From contig CAZVEV010000001.1 in assembly GCA_964625865.1 (NCBI GenBank), positions 14,823 to 78,822 of the forward strand: DNA of 64,000 nt, in the 5' to 3' direction. Source of the stretch: CAZVEV01 sp964625865 (GTDB lineage: Bacteria; Planctomycetota; Phycisphaerae; SM23-33). Numbering within the stretch: position 1 is the stretch's first letter; each line of letters begins with the position of its first letter. Of this stretch, positions 9,225-19,021 are shown in pieces. The notes below the pieces were generated by a model. It worked only from the letters and a program-made list of their open reading frames with translations. It did not search any database and was not told where the DNA came from. The translations under genes were made by a program, and so were the position numbers.

Positions 9225-9575
9225 CTGGTGGACCGGCAATACCGCGCAATCGGAGGCGGTCCTCGTTCGCCCAGACCCCACGGGATGGCACCGGCGGGCG
9301 TTTGTTCCTCTCGCGATCATCCGTGATGCCGCGCCCCGCAAACGCCCACAGGTTCCCTCCTGTGGGGTTTCGGCGAACGAGAACCCGTCATCTTAGACGG
9401 TCGGGCTGGACGGCGCAGATAAAGCAGATAAATAGGTACAGTCGGCGATGATACTGTCCGAAGAAAAGCAAGAGAACGGAACGGTGTGGACGGGGGGCGC
9501 TGCCCGTTCGTCCGGACGTTTGCCGAGAGTATCCTGGCGCCCGGTAGCATGGGGCGTTGAAAGCGAGTTGGACCG
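9225..9575. other. Intergenic region, one short hairpin
   Basis: No coding sequence is supported in these 351 bases. An 8-bp hairpin at 9345-9366 (CCCACAGG, loop, CCTGTGGG) may end the preceding gene, although only a weak T-rich stretch follows. Its stem resembles the hairpins at 39902 and 41380. An AT-richer stretch near 9415-9440 could carry a promoter, but I see no good -35/-10 pair. Confidence 0.4.
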
Positions 9576-10151
9576 ATGATGGTCTTGAGCGGCACATTCT
9601 ACCTGATTCTCCTGTTCGTCATGCGAACGTGGAAGATCAGTCGTGACCTCGACCTGGGCAGCCCCCGGGCCTCGAAGGGGCTCAAGTGTGCGGCGGCAGG
9701 GGGGCAGATTCTGGTCCTTGGGCTCCTGGCCGTTCCGGGCATTCTCCTCCTGCGGATGCACGGGCCGGCCGCGGCGATTATTGGGGCCGTCGTGGTCGTC
9801 GCCGTCGGGCTGGGGGCGCTCCTGGTCCCCCATCGCCCCCTTCACCGGCGCGCCCCTCAGACGTCGGGCAGTCGCTCGGTCTTCCTGCTGGCGGCCGTGC
9901 TGTTTTGGGCATACCTGATCCAGTTGAGCGCCGCGACGACCACGCGGTTCTTCCCGCAGGCTGTGGTCAGGAACGGCAGGATCGTTTGCCGCACAGCCTG
10001 GAAGGGCGCCGGGTTCCGCGAGAACATGCTCCCGCTGGTCGGTCTGTGGTATCTCGTCGGCCCGGACTATTACTACACCGAACGCCCGGGGGACAGCGGC
10101 AAGACGGTTTCCGAGCGGGTCGTCATGCCGACCGAAGAGATCCCCCCTTGA
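9576..10151 (+). CDS. Small membrane protein of unknown function
   Basis: The 191-residue reading frame has hydrophobic segments at about residues 3-17, 40-58, 63-83 and 103-118, and a polar C-terminal part with YLVGPDYYYTERPGD. No family is recognised. The ATG is one of two adjacent ATGs and no strong ribosome site precedes it. The hydrophobic pattern makes this frame more likely than the overlapping alternative frames, which read as arginine-rich shadows. Confidence 0.5.
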   Translation: MMVLSGTFYLILLFVMRTWKISRDLDLGSPRASKGLKCAAAGGQILVLGLLAVPGILLLRMHGPAAAIIGAVVVVAVGLGALLVPHRPLHRRAPQTSGSRSVFLLAAVLFWAYLIQLSAATTTRFFPQAVVRNGRIVCRTAWKGAGFRENMLPLVGLWYLVGPDYYYTERPGDSGKTVSERVVMPTEEIPP

Positions 10152-10240
10152 CGCGCGGCCGGTCGCGGTCGAACATCCTCCGGTCCACAGCCTTCAGTTG
10201 ACTCGCCCCGCGGTTCGTCCACAGACATGGCAGGCCCGCG

Positions 10241-10411
10241 TTGACGCCACTGGCAGGCGCTGCACCCCAAACCGACCTCAATGATACGCGAGACCTGTCC
10301 GCCCAAGCCCCCGCTCGCACAGCCGAACTCCGCAAACTCCTGACCACCTGCGCCCAAGCCGACTCGGCCACCCGCCCGCCGGATGCAGGCAAATCACGAG
10401 GCCCGAAGTAA
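10241..10411 (+). pseudogene. Remnant of a sulfatase C-terminus
   Basis: An open stretch ending in TAA at 10411 translates to a segment containing QTDLNDTRDLSAQAPARTAE followed by LRKLL. This matches the usual C-terminal pattern of secreted sulfatases (LYDLxxDPxETxDLAxxxP). The intact sulfatase at 41430-42878 has the comparable NLADDIGETTNLAAKHPARV. Nothing upstream encodes the catalytic part, so it looks like a decayed leftover. The assignment rests on this short pattern alone. Confidence 0.45.
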
Positions 10412-10450
10412 CCATAGCGTGTGGCGGTGGAACGGGGTATCATTGCGTAC

Positions 10451-12106
10451 ATGAGGTGCACTACTGCCATGAGAGCGGCACTGGTTCTGGCGGTGGTTCT
10501 GTACGCCAGTTCGCGCGCGATCGCAGCAGCGCCCTTGGGGGCCGGCGGCGAGGCGAACCTCTCGGCGGCGCAGAGTGAGGTGCTGTATCGGAAGCTCCTG
10601 GCAGGTTACTGCGGGGTGATTGCCAAGTCCCGCGACACCGCGCCCATTCCCGTCAAACTTGGCGGGTGGGCCGCCCTGCAGGTGCCTTCCAGCAGCGTTA
10701 TGGGGCTTGTGCTTTTGGGAGAGGGCAACACACGAACGAAGGGCCCGCACGCCAAGTGTCTCGACAAGCTCTACACGTACGTCGCCCTGGCCAGCAGCAA
10801 GAAAGAGGCCCTCCAGTCACATGAATCGTGGACGCTGGCCTTTGCGATCCTGTTCCTGTCGGAGGTCCATCGCGTCGAGCCGTCGACGAGTCTGAAGAAC
10901 CGAATCGCCGGCTTGGTCAAGCTGCTCGAAACCGGCCGCAATGGCGAGAAGGGCTGGTATCACAGTCTCAAGAGCGCGAACTACGGGCCGTTTGTGGGTG
11001 TGACGATCTGGTGCACCGCGGCGCTCGCCGCGGCCGCCGAACAGGGCGTGCCGGTCGACAAGGCGGGCCTGGCTGCGTCATTGAAGGGCCTGAGCAATTC
11101 GCTGAGCACCACCGGCGGGGGATACTACTTCACCCACAAGAAGAACGCGCACATGACGCCCGGGCGGACCGGCGGCGTGCTGTGGGTGCTCTCGCGATAC
11201 GGAGACCCCAAAGACCCGAAGATCGCGCCGGCAAGGAGCTTTCTCGCTCGCAACGCCGCCGCCGCTCCAGCCGGCCATGCGTCGTGGATGATGAACATGG
11301 GCTGGGCTGCCCTGGGCGCCTCATCGGCGGACAAGGCCACACGGGATGCGTTCTGGACAGTCCATCGCCCCACGATCTTCAAGACCCGTGCGCCCGGCGC
11401 GTATTTCCGCGTGCAGAAGTGGACCGAGACGGGCTTTCGCGGGGGCAAGAACCCCAAAGCGGCGAAGTTGGGTGACGGCAAGACCTGGCCGGACCCGATG
11501 TACGGTGATGCGTGGGCGACGGTGTGGATGTTCCTGGTCTGGCAGGCCGAGCGGGGCAAGTGCGTGCTGACCCGCAAGCTGCCCGGCCCAAAGGCTGTCG
11601 TCGACCCGAAAGTCCCCGCCGGCGCCGCCCTGAACGAAGAGGCCCTCATCGCCCGGATCAGGAAGGGCCAGAAAGTCGCCGTTCGCGCCGAACTGTCCGC
11701 ACTGATACGCAAGAATCCCAATGATGCGAGACTCTACCGACTGCGCGCAATGGCCTACGTGCCGGCCCTGCTCGAACCGTTCCCGCTGAAGGCCAAGACG
11801 TTCATCAAGGGATGGGGCTTCTCGGCCGAGTCGCAGGCCCTCCGCGACCTGGTGATGGCGCTGTCGAGAAAAGAGGGCAAGGGCGACCTGCCCAACGAGT
11901 TCAACGGCGAGATTCACTGGCTTCGGGCCAAGATCCACGGCAAGCGGGCCCTGTCGATGATCCGCCCGAGGAGCACGTCGTGGATTCCGCACTACAACGC
12001 GTTCGGCCGCGAGATCAAGGCCATGCTCAAACTCAGTGGCGATCGCAAGGAAGCCTGGGAACTTCTCCAGGTCGTCAACGCCCGCGCCCGCGAGAGCAGG
12101 AAGTAG
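10451..12106 (+). CDS. Exported alpha/alpha-toroid-like protein, function unknown
   Basis: The product (about 551 residues) has a signal peptide (MRAALVLAVVLYASSRAIAA). An alpha-helical body with repeated GGxxxF/GGVLWVL-type blocks (STTGGGYYFTHKKNAHMTPG, DAWATVWMFLVWQAERG) recalls prenyltransferase/squalene-cyclase toroids found in several planctomycete exported families. The last 150 residues are helical and may be a separate module. A GTG at 10421 and an ATG at 10469 are other possible starts; 10451 is chosen as the first ATG that leaves a sensible signal peptide. No enzyme activity can be named. Confidence 0.65.
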   Translation: MRCTTAMRAALVLAVVLYASSRAIAAAPLGAGGEANLSAAQSEVLYRKLLAGYCGVIAKSRDTAPIPVKLGGWAALQVPSSSVMGLVLLGEGNTRTKGPHAKCLDKLYTYVALASSKKEALQSHESWTLAFAILFLSEVHRVEPSTSLKNRIAGLVKLLETGRNGEKGWYHSLKSANYGPFVGVTIWCTAALAAAAEQGVPVDKAGLAASLKGLSNSLSTTGGGYYFTHKKNAHMTPGRTGGVLWVLSRYGDPKDPKIAPARSFLARNAAAAPAGHASWMMNMGWAALGASSADKATRDAFWTVHRPTIFKTRAPGAYFRVQKWTETGFRGGKNPKAAKLGDGKTWPDPMYGDAWATVWMFLVWQAERGKCVLTRKLPGPKAVVDPKVPAGAALNEEALIARIRKGQKVAVRAELSALIRKNPNDARLYRLRAMAYVPALLEPFPLKAKTFIKGWGFSAESQALRDLVMALSRKEGKGDLPNEFNGEIHWLRAKIHGKRALSMIRPRSTSWIPHYNAFGREIKAMLKLSGDRKEAWELLQVVNARARESRK

Positions 12107-12143
12107 GGCGGATAAGGTCCGGTTCCAGACGGTCGTGGCGCTG

Positions 12144-13307
12144 CTACCACCGGATTCCGCGGGTCAGGGGATTGCACACTGTGAGACCCCTGTAGGTCGT
12201 CTTTCTCTCGCCGTTGTACCAGACGATCCCTTCCGGCGGGGCGGCGAGATCGGCGTTCTGCTGAAAGCTGAGGATCCCTTTGGCGAACTCCGGTTGGAAC
12301 GTTGTGGCCGACTTGATCTCGACGGCGACGAATGAACGGTCTTTGGGGATCAGGAGGTCCACCTCGTTTCCGTTGCGGTCGCGATAGAAGTGCAGGTTTG
12401 GCGTGCGGCCCTGATACAGGATCGCTTTGACGACCTCCATGATGACGAGATTCTCGTACAGGGCGCCTCTCAGCGGATCGCGCTGCACCTGCTCAGGGGT
12501 CTCCAAACCCAGCAGCCATGTGGCCAGGCCGACGTCGGTGAAGTACAGCTTGGCGGACTTGACGAGTCGTTTGCGGATATTGGCGAAATAGGGAGGCAGT
12601 TCGAACAGGAGATAAGAGGCTTTCAGCACCGAGACCCAGTTCTTGATGGTCGTGGACGAAACCCCCACGTCGTTGGCTAGTGATGAGTAGTTGACCAGTT
12701 GACCGACCCTGCCGGCTAGCAGGTGCAGGAACTCCTCGAATCGTGTCAGGTCCTTGATATGGATCATCGCCCGCACGTCGCGCTCGACGTAGGTTGCCAG
12801 GTAGGAACTGAAGAACCGCCGAGGTCGCAGTTGGTTCTCGTGCAGTCGCGGGTAGAAGCCCTGAACGATCCACGCGAAAGGCGACTGGTCGGGACGCTTG
12901 TACCGCCGGACCTCGTCAAGCGAAAACGGCAGCAGTTCCAGCACGGCGGTCCTTCCCGCCAGGGACTGACTGATCGCCTGGTGGAGTTGAGGCTGATGGC
13001 TACCGGTCAGGACAAACCGCCCCGGGCGAGGATCGGCGTCGATGATGCCCTGGAGGTAGCTCAGGAGTTCCGGCGCTCGCTGGATCTCGTCGAGAATCGC
13101 CCCGTCGGGAAACTCGTCGAGGAGGCCTCGGGGGTCATTGTGACTCTGGCGACGGGTATCCGGGTCTTCCAGGGAGCAGTACGGCAGCTTGCCGAACGTC
13201 ATCTGTGCCAGTGTCGTCTTGCCTGACTGGCGAGGCCCGAGTATCGTAACGGCCGGATACTCCGCCGCACATGCCAGCAGTTCCGCCTTTATTCTTCGTG
13301 TAATCAT
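12144..13307 (-). CDS. AAA_14/DUF4143 ATPase
   Basis: This 387-residue protein has the two-domain layout of the AAA_14-DUF4143 family. A Walker A motif (GPRQSGKTT, residues 24-32), a Walker B-like motif (GAILDEIQRAPELL) and sensor-like GRFVLTGSHQ form the ATPase. A DUF4143 nuclease-like C-terminal half contains NEVDLLI and FVAVEIKSATTF. These are widespread, mobile, poorly understood ATPases, sometimes suggested to act in defence or DNA-related tasks. It stands alone between genes of opposite orientation and other functions, which fits a transferred gene. Confidence 0.9.
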   Translation of the reverse strand: MITRRIKAELLACAAEYPAVTILGPRQSGKTTLAQMTFGKLPYCSLEDPDTRRQSHNDPRGLLDEFPDGAILDEIQRAPELLSYLQGIIDADPRPGRFVLTGSHQPQLHQAISQSLAGRTAVLELLPFSLDEVRRYKRPDQSPFAWIVQGFYPRLHENQLRPRRFFSSYLATYVERDVRAMIHIKDLTRFEEFLHLLAGRVGQLVNYSSLANDVGVSSTTIKNWVSVLKASYLLFELPPYFANIRKRLVKSAKLYFTDVGLATWLLGLETPEQVQRDPLRGALYENLVIMEVVKAILYQGRTPNLHFYRDRNGNEVDLLIPKDRSFVAVEIKSATTFQPEFAKGILSFQQNADLAAPPEGIVWYNGERKTTYRGLTVCNPLTRGIRW

Positions 13308-13545
13308 GGTAACTGTATTATAGTTCAGCCTGTGCGGATTTCAAGTTGAACTTGAGATTTGCCCGGCTGGGTCGTGGCCGAAGAACGTGTCGCCGCCGTG
13401 CCCCGGCCAGGCTCCATATACGCCCCTCAGACGCCTTTGCCGCCCGAAATCGACTCTGGCGCCTCGGCCGGGAGATCGTCGCTCAGGCCGCCTCTCTGCG
13501 GGTCTGAGGGGGTCTGGCTGGGCTTGGGGGCATTGCGCTGGACGG

Positions 13546-14745
13546 CTACTCGGTGGGCTTCAGGAACAGGTAGTACAGTCGCCCTTCGGCGTGCGTTCGT
13601 CCGGCGAGTTGGCCCGCTTCGTTGCCGACACCCATGTACAGGTCGCACCGTCCCGGGGCGCGGATGGCGCCGCCGGTGTCCTGGTCCAGGGCGAACAGGT
13701 GATAGGGGACGCTCTTGATCCTGCCGCCCAGGCGGCGGGGCAGGGGCACGGACAGGAATGCCATTGCTGCCGGCGGATACACCGCCTTGTCGGTCGCGAT
13801 CGACCGCATGGGCGTTACCGGCTCGTTCAGGCTGCCCCGCGCCGAGCCGGATTCCTTCGCGAAGAACACGTACCGCGGATTGCCCCGCACGTACGGCTCG
13901 ACCTCGTGAGGGTTGGCCTTGAAGTACGCGATCATCGTCTGGAGGCTCAGTGCGTCGGGCAGGATCTTGCCGTCAGCCACCAGCTTCTTCGCCACGCTGC
14001 GATACTCGTGCCCGTTATTGCCCGTGTACCCCACCGACACCATCTTGCCGTCAGGCAGGCGCAACTGGGCCGAGCCCTGCACGTGACAGATGTAGACCTC
14101 GAACGGATCGGACAGGTAGATCAACTCAAGTCCCGCCAGCATGCCGGTGACCTCGATCTCGCCTCGGGAGGGGTATTTCGTGATGGTCCCGTCGACGCCC
14201 TTTCGCCCGAGAATGGTCCCGTCTTCGCCTTTGACCAGGTCGTCGGGCAGTCGATACAGCGGGTAGGCGAACTTGGGCGTTCGGACGAGCGAGGCGGTGA
14301 AGATCGGCGTGTAGTAACCGGTGTAGAGCACGCCCCCGTTTCCGTCCCAGCCGACCGACGTGTACACGTCGAAGTCGCGCCGGATGGTCCGATTCAACTC
14401 CGAGGGGCTGGCCCCCGAGGCCAGCAGGGCGTCGAACGTCTCAAGGCTGCGGACCACCTGCTCGTGCGTCACCCCGCCGAAGCCCTGGAGGTACCACTTC
14501 TTGCTCGTGGGCTTGGCCAGGTAGTTCAGGCTCCTGCCGATCGCCGGGCGCAGGCCCGTGGTGTCCGCCAGCGCCGGCGTGAAGTCGGGGATATCAGCCG
14601 GATCGGTGATCTTGCGCAGGGCCCACTGTCCGGGGCCCAGCGGGCGGCTGTACTCGGGCTTGATCTCGGGCGTGTCCGCGCGATGACAGCCGGCCGCGGC
14701 GATCACGATGCACACACCGATCAGTACGACAAGACGATTGCTCAT
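13546..14745 (-). CDS. mltA: MltA-type lytic murein transglycosylase, lipoprotein
   Basis: The enzyme cleaves the MurNAc-GlcNAc bond of peptidoglycan with 1,6-anhydro ring formation. The 399-residue product starts with a lipoprotein signal (lipobox AAGC, Cys20). The MltA core follows (GYYTPIF, then VQGSAQLRLPDGK and GYTGNNGHEY) and a C-terminal 3D domain (FALDQDTGGAIRAPGRCDLY) containing the conserved aspartates. The length fits the family. It is anchored in the outer membrane or envelope and seems to be transcribed alone. Confidence 0.92.
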   Translation of the reverse strand: MSNRLVVLIGVCIVIAAAGCHRADTPEIKPEYSRPLGPGQWALRKITDPADIPDFTPALADTTGLRPAIGRSLNYLAKPTSKKWYLQGFGGVTHEQVVRSLETFDALLASGASPSELNRTIRRDFDVYTSVGWDGNGGVLYTGYYTPIFTASLVRTPKFAYPLYRLPDDLVKGEDGTILGRKGVDGTITKYPSRGEIEVTGMLAGLELIYLSDPFEVYICHVQGSAQLRLPDGKMVSVGYTGNNGHEYRSVAKKLVADGKILPDALSLQTMIAYFKANPHEVEPYVRGNPRYVFFAKESGSARGSLNEPVTPMRSIATDKAVYPPAAMAFLSVPLPRRLGGRIKSVPYHLFALDQDTGGAIRAPGRCDLYMGVGNEAGQLAGRTHAEGRLYYLFLKPTE

Positions 14746-14860
14746 TCTCGACGGTCTCCTGGGGGTCAGTCGTTTGTTGCAGGTCGTATCGGCAAGAGCG
14801 GCGACGCTGCGCCAGTATACCGTGCGGCGCTCGCTGTCGGAGGGTTAAGCGGACGTTCCA

Positions 14861-15120
14861 GGAAAAACGGAAAGAGGACGGGGATTTCACGGATTATCGG
14901 AGGATTGAGAGGATGAAGGTGTGAGCGTCTGTTCCATTGTTTAGCGGGCGAGCTTGCTCGCCGTGTTCCTGGTCGATGGGCGCAGCGCGTCCGATGCTCT
15001 TCGGCGTCGGAACCGACGCCGCACGCGGGGCAAGCCCCGCCGCTAGACGTGGAGCCCCCCCCCCAATCCCTGTAATCTCTTAATCCGTGTAATCCTCGTC
15101 CTCCTTCCGTTTTGTCGTCC
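14861..15120. repeat. Composite interspersed repeat with inverted outer arms
   Basis: The 391-bp gene-free region 14746-15136 is mostly this element. The outer arms are about 45 bp: ACGGAAAGAGGACGGGGATT near 14867, and its imperfect reverse complement near 15064-15115. Between them, 14940-15052 holds a core with three nested hairpins (GAGCTTGCTC, GGCGTCGGAACCGACGCC, GCGGGGCAAGCCCCGC). The same core is at 33525-33640, and single arms are near 33682-33745 and 37541-37580. No ORF is present. Confidence 0.7.
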
Positions 15121-15136
15121 CACGGCCGCTCGCGTT

Positions 15137-16405
15137 CTATTTCGTCTCGATGCGGTACAGGTGCGTCTTGGTGCGAAGGAACATCGCCTTGCCCACCACC
15201 GCCGGCGAGGCCATGCATCCGGACTCCAGCGTGTTGGTCGCGAGCTTCTTGTAGGTGCGGGCGGCTTCGATGACGGTCGACTTGCCGCGGTCGTCGAAGA
15301 AGTAGACCCGTTTGCCCGCGATCAGCGGGGAGGCCGAATACCGCCCGCCGAGGCGCTCGGTCCACACGGCTTTGCCGGTCTTGGCGTCGAGGCATGTCAG
15401 CACGCCGCCGTTGTCGGAGGTCATGAAGATCAGCCCGTCGACCACCGCCAGCGAGGGCTTGATCGGCACGGACTTGGTGTACTCCCACGCCACGTGCGAT
15501 TTCGTCACGTCCCCGCGCCCGCCCGGCCGGACGGCCAGCAGGCGGGCCTTGGTGAAGCCGCTGTTAATCAGCACCAGCCCGCCGGCCAGCGCGGGGCGAC
15601 AGACGTTCGAGAAGCCCCTGCCGTACCGGCAGGTCCATATCTCCTTCCCGGTGGTCGGTTCGTACCCGTACGCCGCCCCCGCTCCGTTGCAGACCAACTG
15701 CACGGTTCGGCCCACGTTCAACAGGCTCGGCGTGGAGTACGCCTTGCGATAGTCCCCGTCGGTCTTCCCGAAATCGATCGAGCGTGTCGTCTTCCAGACC
15801 GTCTTGCCCGTCGCCGTGTCCAGCGCCGCGATGTACTGCACGTCCATGCCGTCCAGCGTCACGATCAACTGTTTGCCCATCAACAGGACGCTCGAGCCGG
15901 GGCCCATACTGTGGTCGCAGTTCAGGTCGCGGCGGGACCACAGGACCTTGCCCGTCGCCGTGTCCAGGCACGCTGTCCCATACGTGCCGAAATGCACGTA
16001 CACCCGCCCGGCCTCGATGGCCCCGGTCGGCGAGGCGTACGAGTTGAGCTTGTTGATGCTCTGCGGGCGGCGCACGTCGTAGATCTTCACGTCATGCAGG
16101 ACCTTGCCCGTCTTGCGGTCGGCGCAGACGGCGAACATCTTCTTGCCGTCCGCCGTCGCCGTTGTCATCCATATCTGGTCGCCCCAGATGATCGGCGAGG
16201 ACCAGCCGCGGTCGTGGACGGGGGTCTTCCACACGACGTTCTTTGTCTCGCTCCAGGTCACCGGCAGCCCCGTCGCGTCGGTATGCCCGTCGCCCGAAGG
16301 CCCGCGAAACTGAGGCCAGTTCTCGCCCGCTCGCGCCAGCCCCGTCGCCATCACCACTGCCGCCGCCAGCCACACCATCTTTCGCATAGTCCACGTCTTT
16401 CTCAT
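15137..16405 (-). CDS. Exported PQQ-type beta-propeller protein
   Basis: About 422 residues with a signal peptide (MVWLAAAVVMATGLARA) and then ENWPQFRGPSGDGHTDATGL, the classic opening of planctomycete PQQ-like propellers. Blade motifs repeat as DTATGKVLWSRRDLN, DTATGKTVWKTTRS and DAKTGKAVWTERLGG. These proteins are periplasmic; whether any binds PQQ is not known. ATGs at 16423, 16405 and 16387 all leave an acceptable signal peptide; 16405 is a compromise. It belongs to a run of minus-strand polysaccharide genes. Confidence 0.88.
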   Translation of the reverse strand: MRKTWTMRKMVWLAAAVVMATGLARAGENWPQFRGPSGDGHTDATGLPVTWSETKNVVWKTPVHDRGWSSPIIWGDQIWMTTATADGKKMFAVCADRKTGKVLHDVKIYDVRRPQSINKLNSYASPTGAIEAGRVYVHFGTYGTACLDTATGKVLWSRRDLNCDHSMGPGSSVLLMGKQLIVTLDGMDVQYIAALDTATGKTVWKTTRSIDFGKTDGDYRKAYSTPSLLNVGRTVQLVCNGAGAAYGYEPTTGKEIWTCRYGRGFSNVCRPALAGGLVLINSGFTKARLLAVRPGGRGDVTKSHVAWEYTKSVPIKPSLAVVDGLIFMTSDNGGVLTCLDAKTGKAVWTERLGGRYSASPLIAGKRVYFFDDRGKSTVIEAARTYKKLATNTLESGCMASPAVVGKAMFLRTKTHLYRIETK

Positions 16406-16493
16406 AGGGGACACGTCACACATCCAGCCGGCCTCCCACGATCCTCACCGCCGCTGCATCGGTCCCAACCTTACTCCACAACTCCGCCGGCGG

Positions 16494-17594
16494 TCAAGAA
16501 CCCCCCAGGGCCGGCAGGACGTTGCCCTCGGAGTCGAACAGGGCCATCGCTCCCCTGTTCCAGACGCCCAGGCCCTTGACGGGGATCGACTCGGGATACC
16601 ACCAGAGCACCCCCGCACCGCGCCCGCCGGGCGTTTGGCGAACGGTTTTGATCACGTCGGTCAGGAACGCACGCTGGCCTGCAGGCGATATGGGCCAGGC
16701 CATGTTCTTGCGGGTGGTGTACCGCTTGGCGTCGCGGTAGGGGTAGGCCGTCTCGACCACGACGATGTCCTTCCCGTACGCCTTGGCCGTCGCGTGGAGG
16801 TTCTCCTTCAGGTCGCCGATCGTCCCGTGCCACCACGGATAGTAGCTCAGGCCGATGATGTCGAACTGCACGTCCCGCTGCGTGAGGTTATCGAAGAACC
16901 ACTTCGTCCCGGCGCGGCTGCCCCCGCAGTGGATGTGGACCATGATCCGCACCTTGTCGGTCGGCCCCAGCGGTTTGCGCACTCCGCGAATGCCCGCCTT
17001 GATCAGTTGGGCCAAGCGATCCCACCGTTTGTCCTGGTCCTCTCCGCGGCGGAGTTGTCCGTCCGGCCAGAGCATCCCCGGGGTGATCTCGTTGCCGACC
17101 TGGACGATGTCCGGCAGGGCCCGTTGCTTCTTGAACTCGCCGATGACCGATGTGGTGTAGGTCTCGACTCGCTTGACCAGCGCGTCGAAGTCCAGGTCCT
17201 TCCACGCAGCGGGTTTGATCTGCTTGCCGGGGTCTGCCCACGTATCCGAGTAGTGGAAGTTCAGCAGCAGTTTGGCCCCCGTCCGTTTGATGCGCTTGGC
17301 TAGCGCGAGGGTGTAGGGCAGGTTGTTGATTACCGCACCCTTGCCGCTGGGATTCACAAAGAGCCTCAGGCGATAGCAGTTGCATCCGTGGTCGCCGAGG
17401 ATCGCGAGGCAGTCCCGCGGCTTGCCCTTCTCGCGGAATACCCCGCCAAGGGCCTCGATCCGCGTCAGCATGGAGATGTCTCCGCCGAGGAGGAACTCCT
17501 TGCCGTTAACGGGCTGGGCCGCACAGCTCGATCCCAGCACCAGTACGGCTGCGGCGACGAGGCCGGCCCGGTATGGTGTCAGTGAACGACGCAT
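16494..17594 (-). CDS. GH53 endo-beta-1,4-galactanase, lipoprotein
   Basis: The product (366 residues) matches glycoside hydrolase family 53, which cleaves beta-1,4-galactan in type I arabinogalactan. It has a lipobox LGSSC (Cys24), the family opening LLGGDISMLTRIEALGG, the acid/base glutamate in VQVGNE (Glu169) and the nucleophile in VVVETAYPY (Glu281). It is probably anchored on the cell surface or periplasmic face and works with the neighbouring acetylesterase and propeller genes on plant or algal polysaccharide. Confidence 0.93.
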   Translation of the reverse strand: MRRSLTPYRAGLVAAAVLVLGSSCAAQPVNGKEFLLGGDISMLTRIEALGGVFREKGKPRDCLAILGDHGCNCYRLRLFVNPSGKGAVINNLPYTLALAKRIKRTGAKLLLNFHYSDTWADPGKQIKPAAWKDLDFDALVKRVETYTTSVIGEFKKQRALPDIVQVGNEITPGMLWPDGQLRRGEDQDKRWDRLAQLIKAGIRGVRKPLGPTDKVRIMVHIHCGGSRAGTKWFFDNLTQRDVQFDIIGLSYYPWWHGTIGDLKENLHATAKAYGKDIVVVETAYPYRDAKRYTTRKNMAWPISPAGQRAFLTDVIKTVRQTPGGRGAGVLWWYPESIPVKGLGVWNRGAMALFDSEGNVLPALGGS

Positions 17595-17699
17595 GTCTTC
17601 ATGCCTTCAGGAGTCTCGCATCCTTATCGCTAGAGAAATCACCTGCCGTGGTGCCGCACGGGGCCATCACATGCTTCTTCACTCGGCCGGCCGGGGAGG

Positions 17700-18761
17700 C
17701 TACTTCTTGGGCAGCAATTCCAGCATGGCTTTGCCCATCGCCTTGCCGATGCGGTTGAACCAGATCGCGCTGCCCATGTAGTGGTAGCCGAAGTCCGATC
17801 CGGTCTTCTCCCACTCCTCGAAACGCTTGCGCCAGTGCGGATACAGTGCCTCGGCGGCCTTGTCGATCAGCACGTCGGTGGCGATCGTCTTGACGTTACC
17901 CTTGAATTCCGGCACGTCGTTCATTGCGAACTGGGCTTTCTTCACGACGGCCATGTTGCCCGAGGCCGGCTTGGAACCGTTCTGGCCCATCGCGGCGATC
18001 ACAAACGGCATCTTCGGCGCCTTCAGGTCCTTGCGCACGTCCTTGATGAAGTGCTTCATGTTCGATTCGTACTGGTCCGGCCCGATGCCGTACATGTCGT
18101 TCCAGCCCTGGAACCAGACGAATCCGGCGATCTCGAGCTTCTTGCCCTTCAGCGCCGGAAACATGGTCTCGTAACTGTCGAAGACCTCTTTGACCTCAGC
18201 GAGCATGTTGCGATAGGAACTGCCGAACGGCTTCTTGATGTCAGCCATCGTCGGCAGGGGATCGTTGCGTTTGCGCTTCTCGTTGTTCTTCTTCGTGCGC
18301 TCCTGTGCCTTGACCAACTCCGCCTGGAAGTACTCGTCGCTCGGCATGCCCGCCGACGGCGAGCGGAACAGCTTGTACAGGGAGTGACCGCCCCAGGCGG
18401 CCTTGATCAGGATCACCGGCTCGTCGAAGTGGTCTCCCATCACCGTGCCGAACTCCAACTCCGCGCCGGTGCGTCCCGGCGAGCCGTAGCCGACCGTCAG
18501 CCCGCCGCTGCGCTTGAGGAACTTGATAAACACGTCATCCCGCACAATCCACTTGCCGTCCTTCCGCAGGTGGGCGAACAGGTCCTTGGTCTTGGCGTCG
18601 GTGGCCTGGTGGTCCAGCAGGGAGTTCTTGGCCTTGCCTTCCATATTGGACTGGCCGGCCAGAATGAACACCTTGACCGTGCCCTCGGCGCCAACCAGCG
18701 GCTCGCCGACAAAACACAGCACCAGACCCGTTACCACTCCCATCGTCCGTAGCGTCGTCAT
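17700..18761 (-). CDS. Exported SGNH-type carbohydrate acetylesterase (SASA/CE6-like)
   Basis: About 353 residues with a signal peptide and then VFILAGQSNMEG, the catalytic-serine block (Ser38) of the sialate O-acetylesterase/CE6 family. GFVWFQGWND is the second conserved block. It should remove O-acetyl groups from polysaccharide. The ATG at 18761 is preferred over one six codons upstream because AAGGA lies five bases before it. It is first in a minus-strand set with the GH53 and propeller genes. Confidence 0.88.
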   Translation of the reverse strand: MTTLRTMGVVTGLVLCFVGEPLVGAEGTVKVFILAGQSNMEGKAKNSLLDHQATDAKTKDLFAHLRKDGKWIVRDDVFIKFLKRSGGLTVGYGSPGRTGAELEFGTVMGDHFDEPVILIKAAWGGHSLYKLFRSPSAGMPSDEYFQAELVKAQERTKKNNEKRKRNDPLPTMADIKKPFGSSYRNMLAEVKEVFDSYETMFPALKGKKLEIAGFVWFQGWNDMYGIGPDQYESNMKHFIKDVRKDLKAPKMPFVIAAMGQNGSKPASGNMAVVKKAQFAMNDVPEFKGNVKTIATDVLIDKAAEALYPHWRKRFEEWEKTGSDFGYHYMGSAIWFNRIGKAMGKAMLELLPKK

Positions 18762-19021
18762 GACAGTCCTTCCGTCCATCGAGGGATCATTCCCGTCGAT
18801 CAGGCATTGTCCGCACGGCCGATGTCGAAGTCAAATCGCTTTCCGCCGGAACAGAGGAGGCGCCGGCCCGGTGCGCATACCGAGAACCATCGCATCGCAG
18901 TAGGCGCAGGCCAAACGGGGCGGTACACTGTGTCACGCGATGTCCGGCAGTGTAGCCGGGCAACGTGTGTACGGGATGCCCCGATCGCGGAGCGTTCTGG
19001 TCGTATGCCACAGGAGCAGAT

